A stretch of DNA of 64,000 nucleotides from Bradyrhizobium glycinis (GTDB lineage Bacteria; Pseudomonadota; Alphaproteobacteria; Rhizobiales; Xanthobacteraceae): assembly GCF_016031655.1 (NCBI RefSeq), contig NZ_JACCHQ010000005.1:231022-295021 (forward strand), read 5' to 3'. Position numbers and translations under genes: made by a program. Positions 16,991 through 25,526 of this stretch are shown in pieces. The notes under the pieces were generated by a model. The model made no database searches. It saw only the letters and a list, made by a program, of their open reading frames with translations, and was not told the origin of the DNA. The stretch's first letter is position 1. Each line of letters opens with the position of its first letter.

Positions 16991-17536
16991 CTACTTCAGC
17001 GCCTGCGCCCGCGCATTGCGGACGCGCTGGGCGAGCTTCTTGTGCGTTGGCGCTCCGAACATCGGCTGCGGATTGCCGTTCGGCTCGAGCCATGGCTGGC
17101 CCATGGTCTCGCCCGCATGGGCAACCTGGATGGCCTCCTGCCGCTGGCGCTTTGCAGCGTAGTAATAGCCGCCCGCGAAATAACGCACGGCTCGCGCGTG
17201 ATCGCCATTTGCGGCGCGATAGGCGCCCGCGAGGTACTTCACGGCGTAGGTGAGGTTGGTGTTGGGATCGCGCAGGCCCGCGGCATCGCCGGTGTAGCCG
17301 ACCCCGCGGGCGGTCGCGAGCTTGATCTGCATCAGCCCGATGGTGCCGCCGCGGCCGACCAGGTGCGGCTGATAGCGGCTTTCGCGCATGATGACGCGAT
17401 GCACCAGCGCTTCCGGCACGCCGTTGGCGCGGGCATGGGCGGCAACCATCTCGGCGTATTCGGCTTCGCCGGCGAAAGCGGCCTGCGGCAACGTCAAACC
17501 AGCCGCGAGCAGCGCGACAACGCGTAAGATTTTCAT
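16991..17536 (-). CDS. Lytic murein transglycosylase (SLT domain)
   Basis: A 181-residue protein starting at the ATG at 17536 with a signal peptide (MKILRVVALLAAGLTLPQAA, cleavage near AFAGE). The SLT domain has VHRVIMRESRYQPH with the catalytic Glu in the ES motif, then GTIGLMQIKLATARGVGYTG and LTYAVKYLAGAYR. It would cleave peptidoglycan glycan strands to give 1,6-anhydromuropeptides in the periplasm. The C-terminal tail (PMFGAPTHKKLAQRVRNARAQALK) is basic and of unknown role. It stands alone upstream of the thiamin operon in the same direction. Confidence 0.9.
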   Translation of the reverse strand: MKILRVVALLAAGLTLPQAAFAGEAEYAEMVAAHARANGVPEALVHRVIMRESRYQPHLVGRGGTIGLMQIKLATARGVGYTGDAAGLRDPNTNLTYAVKYLAGAYRAANGDHARAVRYFAGGYYYAAKRQRQEAIQVAHAGETMGQPWLEPNGNPQPMFGAPTHKKLAQRVRNARAQALK

Positions 17537-17767
17537 CGAAATTTTCCTCGGCAGAACGGACCCGCGCCCCAGCGCGTTAGGCCGTGGGAACACGGCGATG
17601 ATGTGGCGAAATGTCACCAGCGGCGATTTTTGCCGGCTCGTCGCTTTTACGACTTAAACCTGGGTTAAGCTCGAAGCTGGTGGAGCGCCTTAGGCGACAG
17701 CGGCCTGTCCATTTCGCGCATTCGCCCAACAAATCGCTACTCAAAACCAGCACTCGGGAGGACGTCC

Positions 17768-17968
17768 ATGACCCCTGCAGACATCGACGACATTCCCAAG
17801 CAGAACCCTTGTGCACAATGTGGCACACCGATCCCGTTCCCTGACTGGATCGAGCCGGGCGAGGGGCGCGTCTCCTATCTCTGGACCTGCCACGCCTGCA
17901 ATTACCGCTTCGAGGCGGTGGCGATCTTCCCGCAAGAGGCCATCGAGCACCCGCCGCTCGCGGCGTAA
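17768..17968 (+). CDS. Small zinc-ribbon protein, unknown
   Basis: A 66-residue protein with two Cys pairs (CAQC near residue 15 and CHAC near residue 41) spaced as in a zinc ribbon, and aromatic residues between them. GGGAGGAC lies just before the ATG, an excellent ribosome binding site. It lacks a signal peptide and should be cytoplasmic. Similar short zinc-ribbon proteins are common in rhizobia and have no assigned function. Confidence 0.75.
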   Translation: MTPADIDDIPKQNPCAQCGTPIPFPDWIEPGEGRVSYLWTCHACNYRFEAVAIFPQEAIEHPPLAA

Positions 17969-18059
17969 GGGCGCTGACGCAGCGACGGGGTGCGCTGCAA
18001 AATGTTCCTGAGTGACGCAGGAACATTCGCGCATGGCGCAACGAAATTGCGGCACGCAC

Positions 18060-18084
18060 GGAACTGCGCTTGATCAAGGCGGTT
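18060..18084 (+). promoter_or_regulatory. Possible EcfG-type stress promoter
   Basis: GGAAC at 18060-18064 and GGTT at 18081-18084 are separated by 16 bases. This is one mismatch from the alphaproteobacterial general-stress sigma EcfG consensus (GGAAC, 16-17 bases, CGTT). It lies about 38 bases before the PRC-barrel gene start. PRC-barrel proteins are frequent members of that regulon, which supports the idea, but the single mismatch keeps it tentative. Confidence 0.4.
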
Positions 18085-18121
18085 TTCTCCGCACGAGTTT
18101 TCTGTGAAGGAGAGGACAACC

Positions 18122-18649
18122 ATGTTGATGAAATCGATCGTCACCGGCCTCGCCGGTACCGCGCTGCTTGCGACCGTCGCATTCGCGCAAACGCCGCCCG
18201 CCACCACCGACAAGGCGGCCCCTGCGGCCACCGCAACGACCACGACCGCGCACGATCAGTGGCGCATCTCGAAAATGTCGGGCGTGAAGGTCTATAACGA
18301 GGCCAACGAGAACATCGGCTCGATCAACGACCTCTTGATGGACAAGAGCGGTAACGTCAAGATCGCCGTGATCGGCGTCGGCGGCTTCCTCGGCATGGGC
18401 GAGCATCTGGTTGCGGTGCCCTACGAGAAGCTGAAGTTCGTCAACGAGCCCGTCGCCTATAGCGGCACGGCGGCCACCAACCCGCCCGGTCGGCCGGCCA
18501 CGACCACGACGACGGGCGCAGCGACCGGCACCGACAGGCCTGCGGCGACCGCGACGTCGACCGCGTCGAAATGGTACCCGGATCACGCCGTGTTCAACGC
18601 GAGCAAGGACGAGCTGAAGAACATGCCCGAGTTCAAGTACTCGGAGTAA
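18122..18649 (+). CDS. Secreted PRC-barrel domain protein
   Basis: A protein of about 175 residues with a signal peptide (cleavage near TVAFAQT). A Thr/Ala-rich linker follows, then a PRC-barrel domain (residues about 48-110: WRISKMSGVKVYNEANENIG, SINDLLMDKSGNVKIAVIGV, VAVPYEKLKF). A second Ala/Thr/Pro-rich linker precedes a short C-terminal segment (YPDHAVFNASKDELKNMPEFKYSE). PRC-barrels are interaction modules; secreted rhizobial versions are associated with stress. The ATG at 18122 follows AAGGAGAGG. A candidate EcfG promoter lies upstream. Confidence 0.85.
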   Translation: MLMKSIVTGLAGTALLATVAFAQTPPATTDKAAPAATATTTTAHDQWRISKMSGVKVYNEANENIGSINDLLMDKSGNVKIAVIGVGGFLGMGEHLVAVPYEKLKFVNEPVAYSGTAATNPPGRPATTTTTGAATGTDRPAATATSTASKWYPDHAVFNASKDELKNMPEFKYSE

Positions 18650-18729
18650 TGCGGCTCGCGTAACTGGCTGAACGAAGCGCGCCTGGTTTTCACCGGGCGC
18701 GCTGTCGTGTCTTCGTCCCTCCCGCGTCC

Positions 18730-19560
18730 TCAACCCCCGCCGCCCTTGAGCCGTTCGTTGCGCCGGCGCAGGGCTTCAAGAGTGGCAAGGAGGATGACGG
18801 AGACCGTCGTCAAAATCACGGCCGCTGCCGTGATGGTCGGGCTGATGTTCTCGCGGATGCCGCTGAACATCTCGCGCGGCAGGGTGCGCTGCTCGGGACC
18901 TGCCATGAACAGCACGATCACCACCTCGTCGAAGCTGGTCGCGAAGGCGAACAGCGCGCCTGACGCCAGACCCGGCAGGATCAGGGGCAGGATCACGCGA
19001 CGGAACGCTTGGAGCGGCGAGGCGCCGAGCGAGGCGGCGGCGCGGGCCAGATTGGTGTCGAAGCTCTGCAGCGTCGCACCGACCGTGATCACCACGAAGG
19101 GTGTCGCCAGCGCGGTGTGGGCCAGGATCAGGCCGAGATAGCTGCCGGTAAGGCCGATCGGCGCGAAGAAGAAGTACAGGCCGACCGCGGTGATGACGCC
19201 GGGCACCACCACCGGCGACAGCACGAAGGCCAGCACGAGCGGCTTGAACCGGCTCTTCCACTGCGCCAGCCCGAGCGCGGCCGTCGTGCCGAGCACCATG
19301 GACAGCAGCGTCGAGGCGACGCCGATGATCATGCTGTTCTTGAGCGAGTTCATCCAGCGCGGCGAATTGATGAAGTCGTCGTACCAGCGCAAGGAAAGGC
19401 CCGGCAGCGGATAGGTGAGGTACGAGCTTGAACTGAAGGACAGCGGCATGATCGCTAGGATCGGCGCGATCAGGAAAATGAACACCAGCGTGGAGACAAT
19501 AATGGTCGCGGTCCACGCGATGCGCTGGCTGGGCGTGCGCAAGGAGGAATGATCGCTCAA
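18730..19560 (-). CDS. Spermidine/putrescine-type ABC transporter permease (PotC-like)
   Basis: A 276-residue inner-membrane permease with six predicted helices. The EAA loop that contacts the ATPase is near the C-terminal third (LARAAASLGASPLQAFRRVILPLILPG). The chosen start is a TTG at 19560, whose last bases overlap the stop of the upstream permease (TTGA), because no suitable ATG exists before the first helix and AGGAGGAATG-like pairing is not required when translation is coupled. It is last in the four-gene importer operon at 18.7-23.0 kb. Confidence 0.9.
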   Translation of the reverse strand: MSDHSSLRTPSQRIAWTATIIVSTLVFIFLIAPILAIMPLSFSSSSYLTYPLPGLSLRWYDDFINSPRWMNSLKNSMIIGVASTLLSMVLGTTAALGLAQWKSRFKPLVLAFVLSPVVVPGVITAVGLYFFFAPIGLTGSYLGLILAHTALATPFVVITVGATLQSFDTNLARAAASLGASPLQAFRRVILPLILPGLASGALFAFATSFDEVVIVLFMAGPEQRTLPREMFSGIRENISPTITAAAVILTTVSVILLATLEALRRRNERLKGGGG

Positions 19561-20819
19561 TTCTTCATGCCTCCCGTGACCTGCTGGCTCTGCACCAGCT
19601 TGCCGTAAACGAGAGCGAGCAGAACGGTGGCCAGCAGCAGCACCGCACCCAGCGCCGACGCAAGGCCCCAATTCGCCGTCTCGGTCGTGTAGAGGGCGAT
19701 GAAGTAGCTGATCATCTGGTCGGCGGCGCCGCCGACCAGGGCCGGCGTGATGTAGTAGCCGAGCGCCAGGATGAAGACGAGCAGGCTTCCCGCGCCGATG
19801 CCGGGCAGGGTCTGCGGCAGGTAGATCCGCAGGAAGGCGGTGAGGGGCGGCGCGCCGAGCGAGGCGGCGGCCCGCATGTAGGCAGGCGAGATCGCCTTCA
19901 TGCTGCTGTACAGCGGCAGGATCATGAACGGCAGCAGAACGTGGGTCATGGCGACGCAGACACCGAAGCGGTTGTAGATCAGGCGCAAGGGTGTATCGAT
20001 GAAGCCAAGCCAGAGCAGGCTGTCGTTGACGACGCCCTTGCTCTGCAGCAGGACGATCCAGGCGCAGGTGCGAACCAGGAGCGACGTCCAGAACGGTAGC
20101 AGCACGAAGATCATCAAGAGGTTCGACTTACCCGGCGGCAGCGTCGCCAGGAGGTAGGCGACCGGAAAACCGAAGATCAGGCAGAGGGCCGTGACACCGA
20201 GGCTGATGAGAAGGGTGCGGAGGAAAATGTCGCGGTAGATGGCCTGATCCGGTGGCGCGGCGACGATCGCGCCGTCCGCGTTTCGCGTCAGGTCGAGCGC
20301 GGCGAGCAGGTAGAAACCGGTGATCGGGCCGCCGGCGTCCTTGATCGTCGTCCAGGTGGCGCGTTCGCGCCAGGCGGGGTTGATCTTGCCCAGCGTGTCC
20401 TTCGCCGTACCGGGCTCAGGCAACGCCTTCAGATTGCGTGCCGTGCTGGTCAGGATCGTGCGAAAGCCGTTGAGCGCGTAATTGAGCCGCTTGGCCGCAA
20501 TCGCGATGGTGCCGGCGGCGCGCGCCGCCAGGATGTCGCTTGCAAGTGCCGCATAGGCCTTTTCATCCGGCAGGTCCTTGCCATCCCAGCTGGCGAGAGC
20601 AGCTATTGTTTGCGGCAGGACCTGGCGCACCTCCCAGTCCTCGACCGAGCGCCACAGCATGCCGGCGATGGGACCTGCAAAGGTGAAGAGCAGAAACAGC
20701 AGAAGCGGCAGGACCAGCGCCAATGCCTTGACCTGGCGTGTCCGCTCCGCACGCCTCAATCGGCGTTTGAGCGGCACCTCGGTCGACGCAGTGGCGCCAG
20801 TCGGAAGCGCGTTCGTCAT
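19557..20819 (-). CDS. Spermidine/putrescine-type ABC transporter permease (PotB-like) with large periplasmic insert
   Basis: A 420-residue permease. The first helix (residues about 32-52) is followed by some 130 residues predicted to be periplasmic before the remaining five helices; ordinary PotB proteins of about 290 residues lack this. The EAA motif is present (YMRAAASLGAPPLTAFLRIYLPQTLPG split over the loop). Its stop overlaps the next permease's TTG start. The insert may contact the binding protein or the cell wall. Substrate by homology is a polyamine or related cation. Confidence 0.9.
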   Translation of the reverse strand: MTNALPTGATASTEVPLKRRLRRAERTRQVKALALVLPLLLFLLFTFAGPIAGMLWRSVEDWEVRQVLPQTIAALASWDGKDLPDEKAYAALASDILAARAAGTIAIAAKRLNYALNGFRTILTSTARNLKALPEPGTAKDTLGKINPAWRERATWTTIKDAGGPITGFYLLAALDLTRNADGAIVAAPPDQAIYRDIFLRTLLISLGVTALCLIFGFPVAYLLATLPPGKSNLLMIFVLLPFWTSLLVRTCAWIVLLQSKGVVNDSLLWLGFIDTPLRLIYNRFGVCVAMTHVLLPFMILPLYSSMKAISPAYMRAAASLGAPPLTAFLRIYLPQTLPGIGAGSLLVFILALGYYITPALVGGAADQMISYFIALYTTETANWGLASALGAVLLLATVLLALVYGKLVQSQQVTGGMKN

Positions 20820-20825
20820 TGATCG

Positions 20826-21875
20826 CTATTTCGCGGCCCATTTGTTGAAGCGCTCGGTCAGGCGGTCGATGTTCTCGAGCCAGAAGGCCACGTTGATCTC
20901 GACCGCGTTCTTGATGTTGTCAGGCGCCGTCGGCAGGTCCTTCAGGACGGCGGGCGCGAGCCGGCCGGCAGCGTCCTTGTTCGAAGTGCCGTAAGCAATG
21001 TTCTCCGACAGCTTGGACTGGTTCTCCGCCTTGCCGACGAAATCCAGGTATTTGTAGGCCGCATCCTTGTTCGGGCTCCCCTTCAGGATGACCCAGCTAT
21101 CGAGGGTGAACAGCGCGCCGTCCCACACCATGCCGAAGTTCTTCTTCTCGTTCTTGTTCGCGGTGTCGATGCGGCCATTGTAGACCGAGGTCATCGCCAC
21201 CTCGCCGGAGGCGAGCAATTGCGGCGGCTGCGCGCCGGCCTTCCACCAGACGAGGTCGCCCTTGATGGTGTCGAGCTTCTTGAAGGCGCGCTCGACGCCG
21301 TCCTCGGTCGCCAGCACCTTGTAGACGTCCTTCGGTGCGACGCCGTCGGCCATGAGGGCGATCTCCAGCGTGGTCTTCGGACCCTGACGCAGGGCGCGCT
21401 TGCCCGGAATCTTCTTGGTGTCGAAGAAGTCGGCCCAGCCATTCGGGGCCTCCTTCAGCTTGTCCTTGTCGTAGCCGAGCACGAAATCGTAGAGGATGGC
21501 GCCGACGCCGCAAGGATTGACCGCCGGCGGGATATAGGCGGCCTCGCCGCCGATCTTGGAATAGTCGAGCTTCTCGAACAGGCCCTCTTCGCAGCCGACC
21601 GCGAGCTCATCGCTCTCGACCTGGACGACGTCCCAGGTGGCGGCGCCTCCCTGCACCTTGGCGCGCAGCACGCCGACGCCGCCGTCCCAGGATTCGTCGT
21701 TCATCGCGATGCCGGACGCTTTCTTGAAGGGTTCGAAATAGACCTTCTTCTGGGCTTCCTGATACGCGCCGCCCCACGAGACGACGGTGAGGTCACGCGC
21801 CTCTGCGATCGTAGCCAGCGCAGCACTGACACTCAGCGCCGCGGCGAAACCCAGGGCAATCTTGCGCTTCAACAT
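20826..21875 (-). CDS. ABC transporter substrate-binding protein (PotD/PotF-like)
   Basis: A 349-residue periplasmic binding protein with a signal peptide (cleavage near TIAEARD). The mature N-terminus (LTVVSWGGAYQEAQKKVYFEPF) is typical of the polyamine-binding PotD/F family (bacterial extracellular solute-binding family 8). It also has GVGAILYDFVLGYDKDKLKEAP, WADFFDTKKIPGKR and VAMTSVYNGRIDTANK. It delivers substrate to the two permeases encoded next. The specific ligand (putrescine, spermidine or another amine) cannot be decided by eye. Confidence 0.93.
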   Translation of the reverse strand: MLKRKIALGFAAALSVSAALATIAEARDLTVVSWGGAYQEAQKKVYFEPFKKASGIAMNDESWDGGVGVLRAKVQGGAATWDVVQVESDELAVGCEEGLFEKLDYSKIGGEAAYIPPAVNPCGVGAILYDFVLGYDKDKLKEAPNGWADFFDTKKIPGKRALRQGPKTTLEIALMADGVAPKDVYKVLATEDGVERAFKKLDTIKGDLVWWKAGAQPPQLLASGEVAMTSVYNGRIDTANKNEKKNFGMVWDGALFTLDSWVILKGSPNKDAAYKYLDFVGKAENQSKLSENIAYGTSNKDAAGRLAPAVLKDLPTAPDNIKNAVEINVAFWLENIDRLTERFNKWAAK

Positions 21876-21935
21876 GGTGTTCGTTCCTTCTTCATGTGAG
21901 TTGCGTAGACATTGATTGTTTCGGCTGCCGTTCGA

Positions 21936-23045
21936 TCAGACGGGATCGAGGGCGAGGCAGTCCTCCGGGCGGAAGGTGATGAACACGCCTTCGCCAGGTC
22001 TTAGGCTGTGATGCGCCCCGGGCTGAAGCTTCACCATGAACTCGGCGTTGTCGGCCACATCCAGCACGGCAAGCGCGTGGTCGCCGAGATAGATGGTGTT
22101 CTGGACCCTCGCCGGCAGCCGGTTCGGTCCCTCGCCCGAACTGCCATTCGGGACGATTGCGACACGCTCCGGTCGCACCGACAGGGAGGTCGATGCGCCC
22201 GCGCCTGACACGTTGACCGCCCGCGCGGCGACGGTGCCGCCTCCGGCCAGCGCGACGCGGCAATAATCCCTTTCGACGGTTTCGACGGTGCCGGCGAGCA
22301 CGTTGTTCTCGCCGATGAAGTGGGCGACGAAGCTGTTCACGGGATGCTCATAAAGCGCGTCGGGGCGGTCGATCTGCTGCACAATGCCGTCGTTGAAGAC
22401 GGCGATGCGGTCCGACATCGTGAGCGCTTCGCTCTGGTCGTGGGTGACATAGACGATCGTGATGCCCATCGTCTCGTGCAGCTGCTTGATCTCCAGCTGC
22501 ATCTGCTCGCGCAGCCGCTTGTCCAGCGCGCCGAGCGGCTCATCCATCAGCACGAGCTGCGGATTGAACACCAGCGCGCGAGCCAGCGCCACCCGCTGCT
22601 GCTGACCGCCGGACAGCTGCCCCGGCCGTCGGTGGGCCAGGCTTTCCATCTTGATCATGCGCAGCGCCGCGCTGACGCGCTCTTGCGTTTCCGCCTTGCT
22701 CGACTTGCGAACCGATAGCGGGAAGGCGATGTTTTCCGCGATCGTCAGGTGCGGAAACAGCGCGTAGTTCTGGAACACCATGCCGATGTCGCGCCTGTGC
22801 GGCGGCACGTTCTTGATCGGCCGATCGCTAAGGTAGATCTCGCCATGGGTCGGCATCTCGAAGCCGGCGAGCATCATCAGCGTCGTCGTCTTGCCCGATC
22901 CCGAGGGACCGAGCAGGGTGATGAACTCGCCCTTCCTGATGTCGAGATCGAGGTTCTTCACCACGAGATGCTCGCCATCATAGGTCTTCTGAATGCCGGA
23001 AAAACGCACCAGCGCCGGCGCAGGCATGACCATGCCGGCTTCCAT
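21936..23045 (-). CDS. ABC transporter ATP-binding protein (PotA-like)
   Basis: A 369-residue ATPase, first gene of the importer operon; the ATG at 23045 is preferred over a longer frame because the upstream part is non-coding in character. Walker A (GPSGSGKTT), Q-loop (MVFQNYALFPHLT), signature (LSGGQQQRVALARAL), Walker B (LVLMDEPLGALD) and the His switch (YVTHDQSEALTMSDR) are intact. A C-terminal TOBE/OB domain of about 110 residues follows, as in PotA. It would energise uptake through the two permeases. Confidence 0.95.
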   Translation of the reverse strand: MEAGMVMPAPALVRFSGIQKTYDGEHLVVKNLDLDIRKGEFITLLGPSGSGKTTTLMMLAGFEMPTHGEIYLSDRPIKNVPPHRRDIGMVFQNYALFPHLTIAENIAFPLSVRKSSKAETQERVSAALRMIKMESLAHRRPGQLSGGQQQRVALARALVFNPQLVLMDEPLGALDKRLREQMQLEIKQLHETMGITIVYVTHDQSEALTMSDRIAVFNDGIVQQIDRPDALYEHPVNSFVAHFIGENNVLAGTVETVERDYCRVALAGGGTVAARAVNVSGAGASTSLSVRPERVAIVPNGSSGEGPNRLPARVQNTIYLGDHALAVLDVADNAEFMVKLQPGAHHSLRPGEGVFITFRPEDCLALDPV

Positions 23046-23156
23046 GTTGTCCTCGCGGTGTCCCCTACAATGCGTTTGGGAGATTAGCATCCTGCGGCGA
23101 GAATGCCAGCGGCGCAAGCGACGAGGACGTGTGCGGGTCCGGTGAGTGCGGACGCG

Positions 23157-24725
23157 CTACATCCCCGACAGCTTCGTCACGAATACGTTCAGCGAGCCGC
23201 CGGCTTCCGCGACCACGCGCAGGGTCTTGGAATCGAAGGCAATGTCCGCGAGGGTCAGGCTGTCGATCCTGGCCTCGACCTTGAGGCCGTCCTCGCTCTT
23301 CTGGTAATCGGCGATCGCGGCGGCGATCTTCTCGCGGGCGTTGGCGGCGATCGGCTTCAGATCGAGATTTGCCTTCTGCAGCAACGCCTGTTGCATCTGC
23401 GGCACCACCGCGCGCGCAGCGGCACCCAACAGGCCGAACGCGGCCTCGGATTCCACGGCGAGCTGGATGTCGGTGAGCCGCAGCGTCTGCTGCGCCTGGT
23501 CGAGCACCGGCCGGCCCCAGATGTGCACATTCGCCTCGGCACCGAGGCCGAACCAGCTCTTCTTCTCCTTGGCGCGCACCAGCAGCGAGATCAGCAGTTG
23601 GTCGCCCGAGGGGACGACGTTGGCGCTCTTGACGGTGACGTCGACCGGGCCGGAGCCGTCCTCGGGATAGGTGCGGCCGACCATCTGCGCTGCGATCAGC
23701 TTGTTGATCTCGGTGAAGGGCACGTCGATCGGCACGCCGATGTTCACACCGGTGCCGGTCGGCGGCACGATCGAGATCTTGTCGGGGAACGGACAATCGG
23801 GCTTGGTCGGCGTCGAGGTCACGCGTGTCTCGGCTTCGAGGCCGAGCAGCAAGGTCACGGCCTGCGCATCGACGCGCGGCTGCGCCGCGATCGCGCGCAC
23901 CGGCTTCATCTCGAGCCAGAGCGGCGGCAGCGCTGCCGAGGCGCTGGATCCTTGCAGCGGGATCGAGCGGCAGGCCTTGATCCATTGCGCTTTGGCATTG
24001 TCGCGCAGACTGGGATCGTTGCGGATGCGCTCGGAGACGGTGTTGATCTGCTCGCCGACGGTCTTGTCGATCAGCGGCTTGACCTGCGCAGGCACGTTGA
24101 CCTTGGCGCCGGCGACGTTGAGGTTGGTGTCGCCGAGATTGACCTGGGCGCCGAGATTGGGCTCCAGATACCACGCAGCGGCGAGCTTCGGGCGCGAGGT
24201 GACGATGACGTTGCCCTTGATCTCCGCGCTCGCATTCAGGTTCTTGATGTTGACCGCGCCGATCCGCTTCGCGGCGTCGCCGCCGAGCACGCTGCCGAGC
24301 GCATCGCCAAGCGCGCCCGTGGCCTTCGAGGACAGCGAGCCCGTCACGTTGAGCTTGCCGGTGAGCGGCGTCGAGATCGTCAGCACGTCCTTGTCGCCGG
24401 CTGCCGCCATCGGGCCCCGGACTGTGGACCAGCCGATATCGGCATTCTCAAGAATCTGCGAGATCGGGTTGTCGGCCTTCCCCGCGAAATTGCGCGGCGC
24501 GGCCTTCTCGGCCTGCTCGCGGATCGCCGACAGCGCGATGGCGACCGGCGCGATCACGATGGAGCTCTTCGAGGCCGGCGGCAGCGGCGGCAGCTGCGCG
24601 ACCGGCGGCGCCGAATTCGTCGCGCGCGGCGCCAGCAAGTCCATCGCCTTCAGGCTGATGAAGAACGACGCCGCGAGCACCGCGACGCCGATCAGGATAG
24701 TCTTCAGATTCCACGTCAGACGCAT
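23157..24725 (-). CDS. DUF4403 family membrane-anchored protein
   Basis: A 522-residue protein starting at the ATG at 24725. One N-terminal helix (residues about 8-28) anchors a large periplasmic region. The body contains long runs of beta-strand and helix (SSIVIAPVAIALSAIREQAE, LGAQVNLGDTNLNVAGAKV, LISLLVRAKEKKSWFGLGAE) characteristic of DUF4403, a family thought to have BPI/lipid-binding-like folds. Function is unknown; a role in envelope lipid handling is only inference. It is monocistronic as far as can be seen. Confidence 0.82.
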   Translation of the reverse strand: MRLTWNLKTILIGVAVLAASFFISLKAMDLLAPRATNSAPPVAQLPPLPPASKSSIVIAPVAIALSAIREQAEKAAPRNFAGKADNPISQILENADIGWSTVRGPMAAAGDKDVLTISTPLTGKLNVTGSLSSKATGALGDALGSVLGGDAAKRIGAVNIKNLNASAEIKGNVIVTSRPKLAAAWYLEPNLGAQVNLGDTNLNVAGAKVNVPAQVKPLIDKTVGEQINTVSERIRNDPSLRDNAKAQWIKACRSIPLQGSSASAALPPLWLEMKPVRAIAAQPRVDAQAVTLLLGLEAETRVTSTPTKPDCPFPDKISIVPPTGTGVNIGVPIDVPFTEINKLIAAQMVGRTYPEDGSGPVDVTVKSANVVPSGDQLLISLLVRAKEKKSWFGLGAEANVHIWGRPVLDQAQQTLRLTDIQLAVESEAAFGLLGAAARAVVPQMQQALLQKANLDLKPIAANAREKIAAAIADYQKSEDGLKVEARIDSLTLADIAFDSKTLRVVAEAGGSLNVFVTKLSGM

Positions 24726-24858
24726 CAATCCCCCAAGCCGCCCGGGCGGGGATTCTACAGGGCGGGCGAGGAGGGCGCTAGAGCGCACCCGTTGGGTGGA
24801 ATTGGGGCGAACAGGTTACCGATTGTGAACGCGCCGTCGGCGTGCCTTGGATGCAGGA

Positions 24859-25497
24859 CTAGCTTTGCCGCGGGCGCCGGACCGCTCTCACGTTGCCGCG
24901 ATTGCCGCCGCCGCAGAAGAAGCGGTCACCGCCGTCCGACTCCAGGCCTGACACGATCGTGCCGGCGGGCATGTCGATCTGCTCGATCACTTTTCCCGTT
25001 TCGGGGTCGATCCGACGCAAATCGCTCTGTTCGTTCTCCCAAGTGCCGTGCCAGAGCTCGCCGTCCACCCAGGTCACGCCGGTCACGAAGCGCTTGCTCT
25101 CGATAGTGCGGAGGATCTTCCCCGTTTCGGGATCGATCTGATGGATCTTGCGCTCGCGATATTGTCCGACCCAGAGCGAACCCTCGGCCCAGGCAAGGCC
25201 GGAATCGCCGCCGCCGCCGGGCGCCGGAATGGTGCCGAGCACCCTGCCCGAGGCCGCATCGATCTTCTGGATGCGGTCCTCGGCGATCTGGAAAAGGTGC
25301 CGTCCGTCGAACGCCGTTCCCGCGTGCGCGGCGACGTCGATGGAGCGCGCGATCCTGCCGTCGGCCGGATCGACCGCGTTCAACTTGTCGCCGGAGGCGA
25401 ACCAGACATGCTTGCCGTCATAGGTGACGCCATGCACGGCCTCGACGCCTGGAAAGGGCCCATACTCCGTGATGATCTCGGCGACTGAACGTTTCAT
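24859..25497 (-). CDS. Beta-propeller (PQQ/NHL-like) repeat protein
   Basis: A 212-residue protein built of repeating units of about 45 residues such as RKIHQIDPETGKILRTIESK, DLRRIDPETGKVIEQIDMP and KLNAVDPADGRIARSID. This indicates a small beta-propeller or glutamine-cyclotransferase-like fold. The ATG at 25497 excludes a poor upstream extension. There is no signal peptide. The gene lies 29 bases downstream of a regulator read in the same direction, and the DUF899 gene runs divergently from that regulator, a grouping that suggests one functional unit. Confidence 0.75.
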   Translation of the reverse strand: MKRSVAEIITEYGPFPGVEAVHGVTYDGKHVWFASGDKLNAVDPADGRIARSIDVAAHAGTAFDGRHLFQIAEDRIQKIDAASGRVLGTIPAPGGGGDSGLAWAEGSLWVGQYRERKIHQIDPETGKILRTIESKRFVTGVTWVDGELWHGTWENEQSDLRRIDPETGKVIEQIDMPAGTIVSGLESDGGDRFFCGGGNRGNVRAVRRPRQS

Positions 25498-25526
25498 GTG
25501 CTCGATCCCTGTGCTCAACGCGCATC

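Noticed and set aside
15667..17253. Long plus-strand reading frame opposite thiO and the riboswitch
   Set aside because: It is antisense to thiO and covers the TPP riboswitch; its protein is rich in Arg, Ala and Asp without domains, as expected for shadows of GC-rich genes.
23103..25106. 667-codon plus-strand frame
   Set aside because: Antisense to the DUF4403 gene and the propeller gene, with no recognisable domain; the minus-strand products carry clear family motifs.
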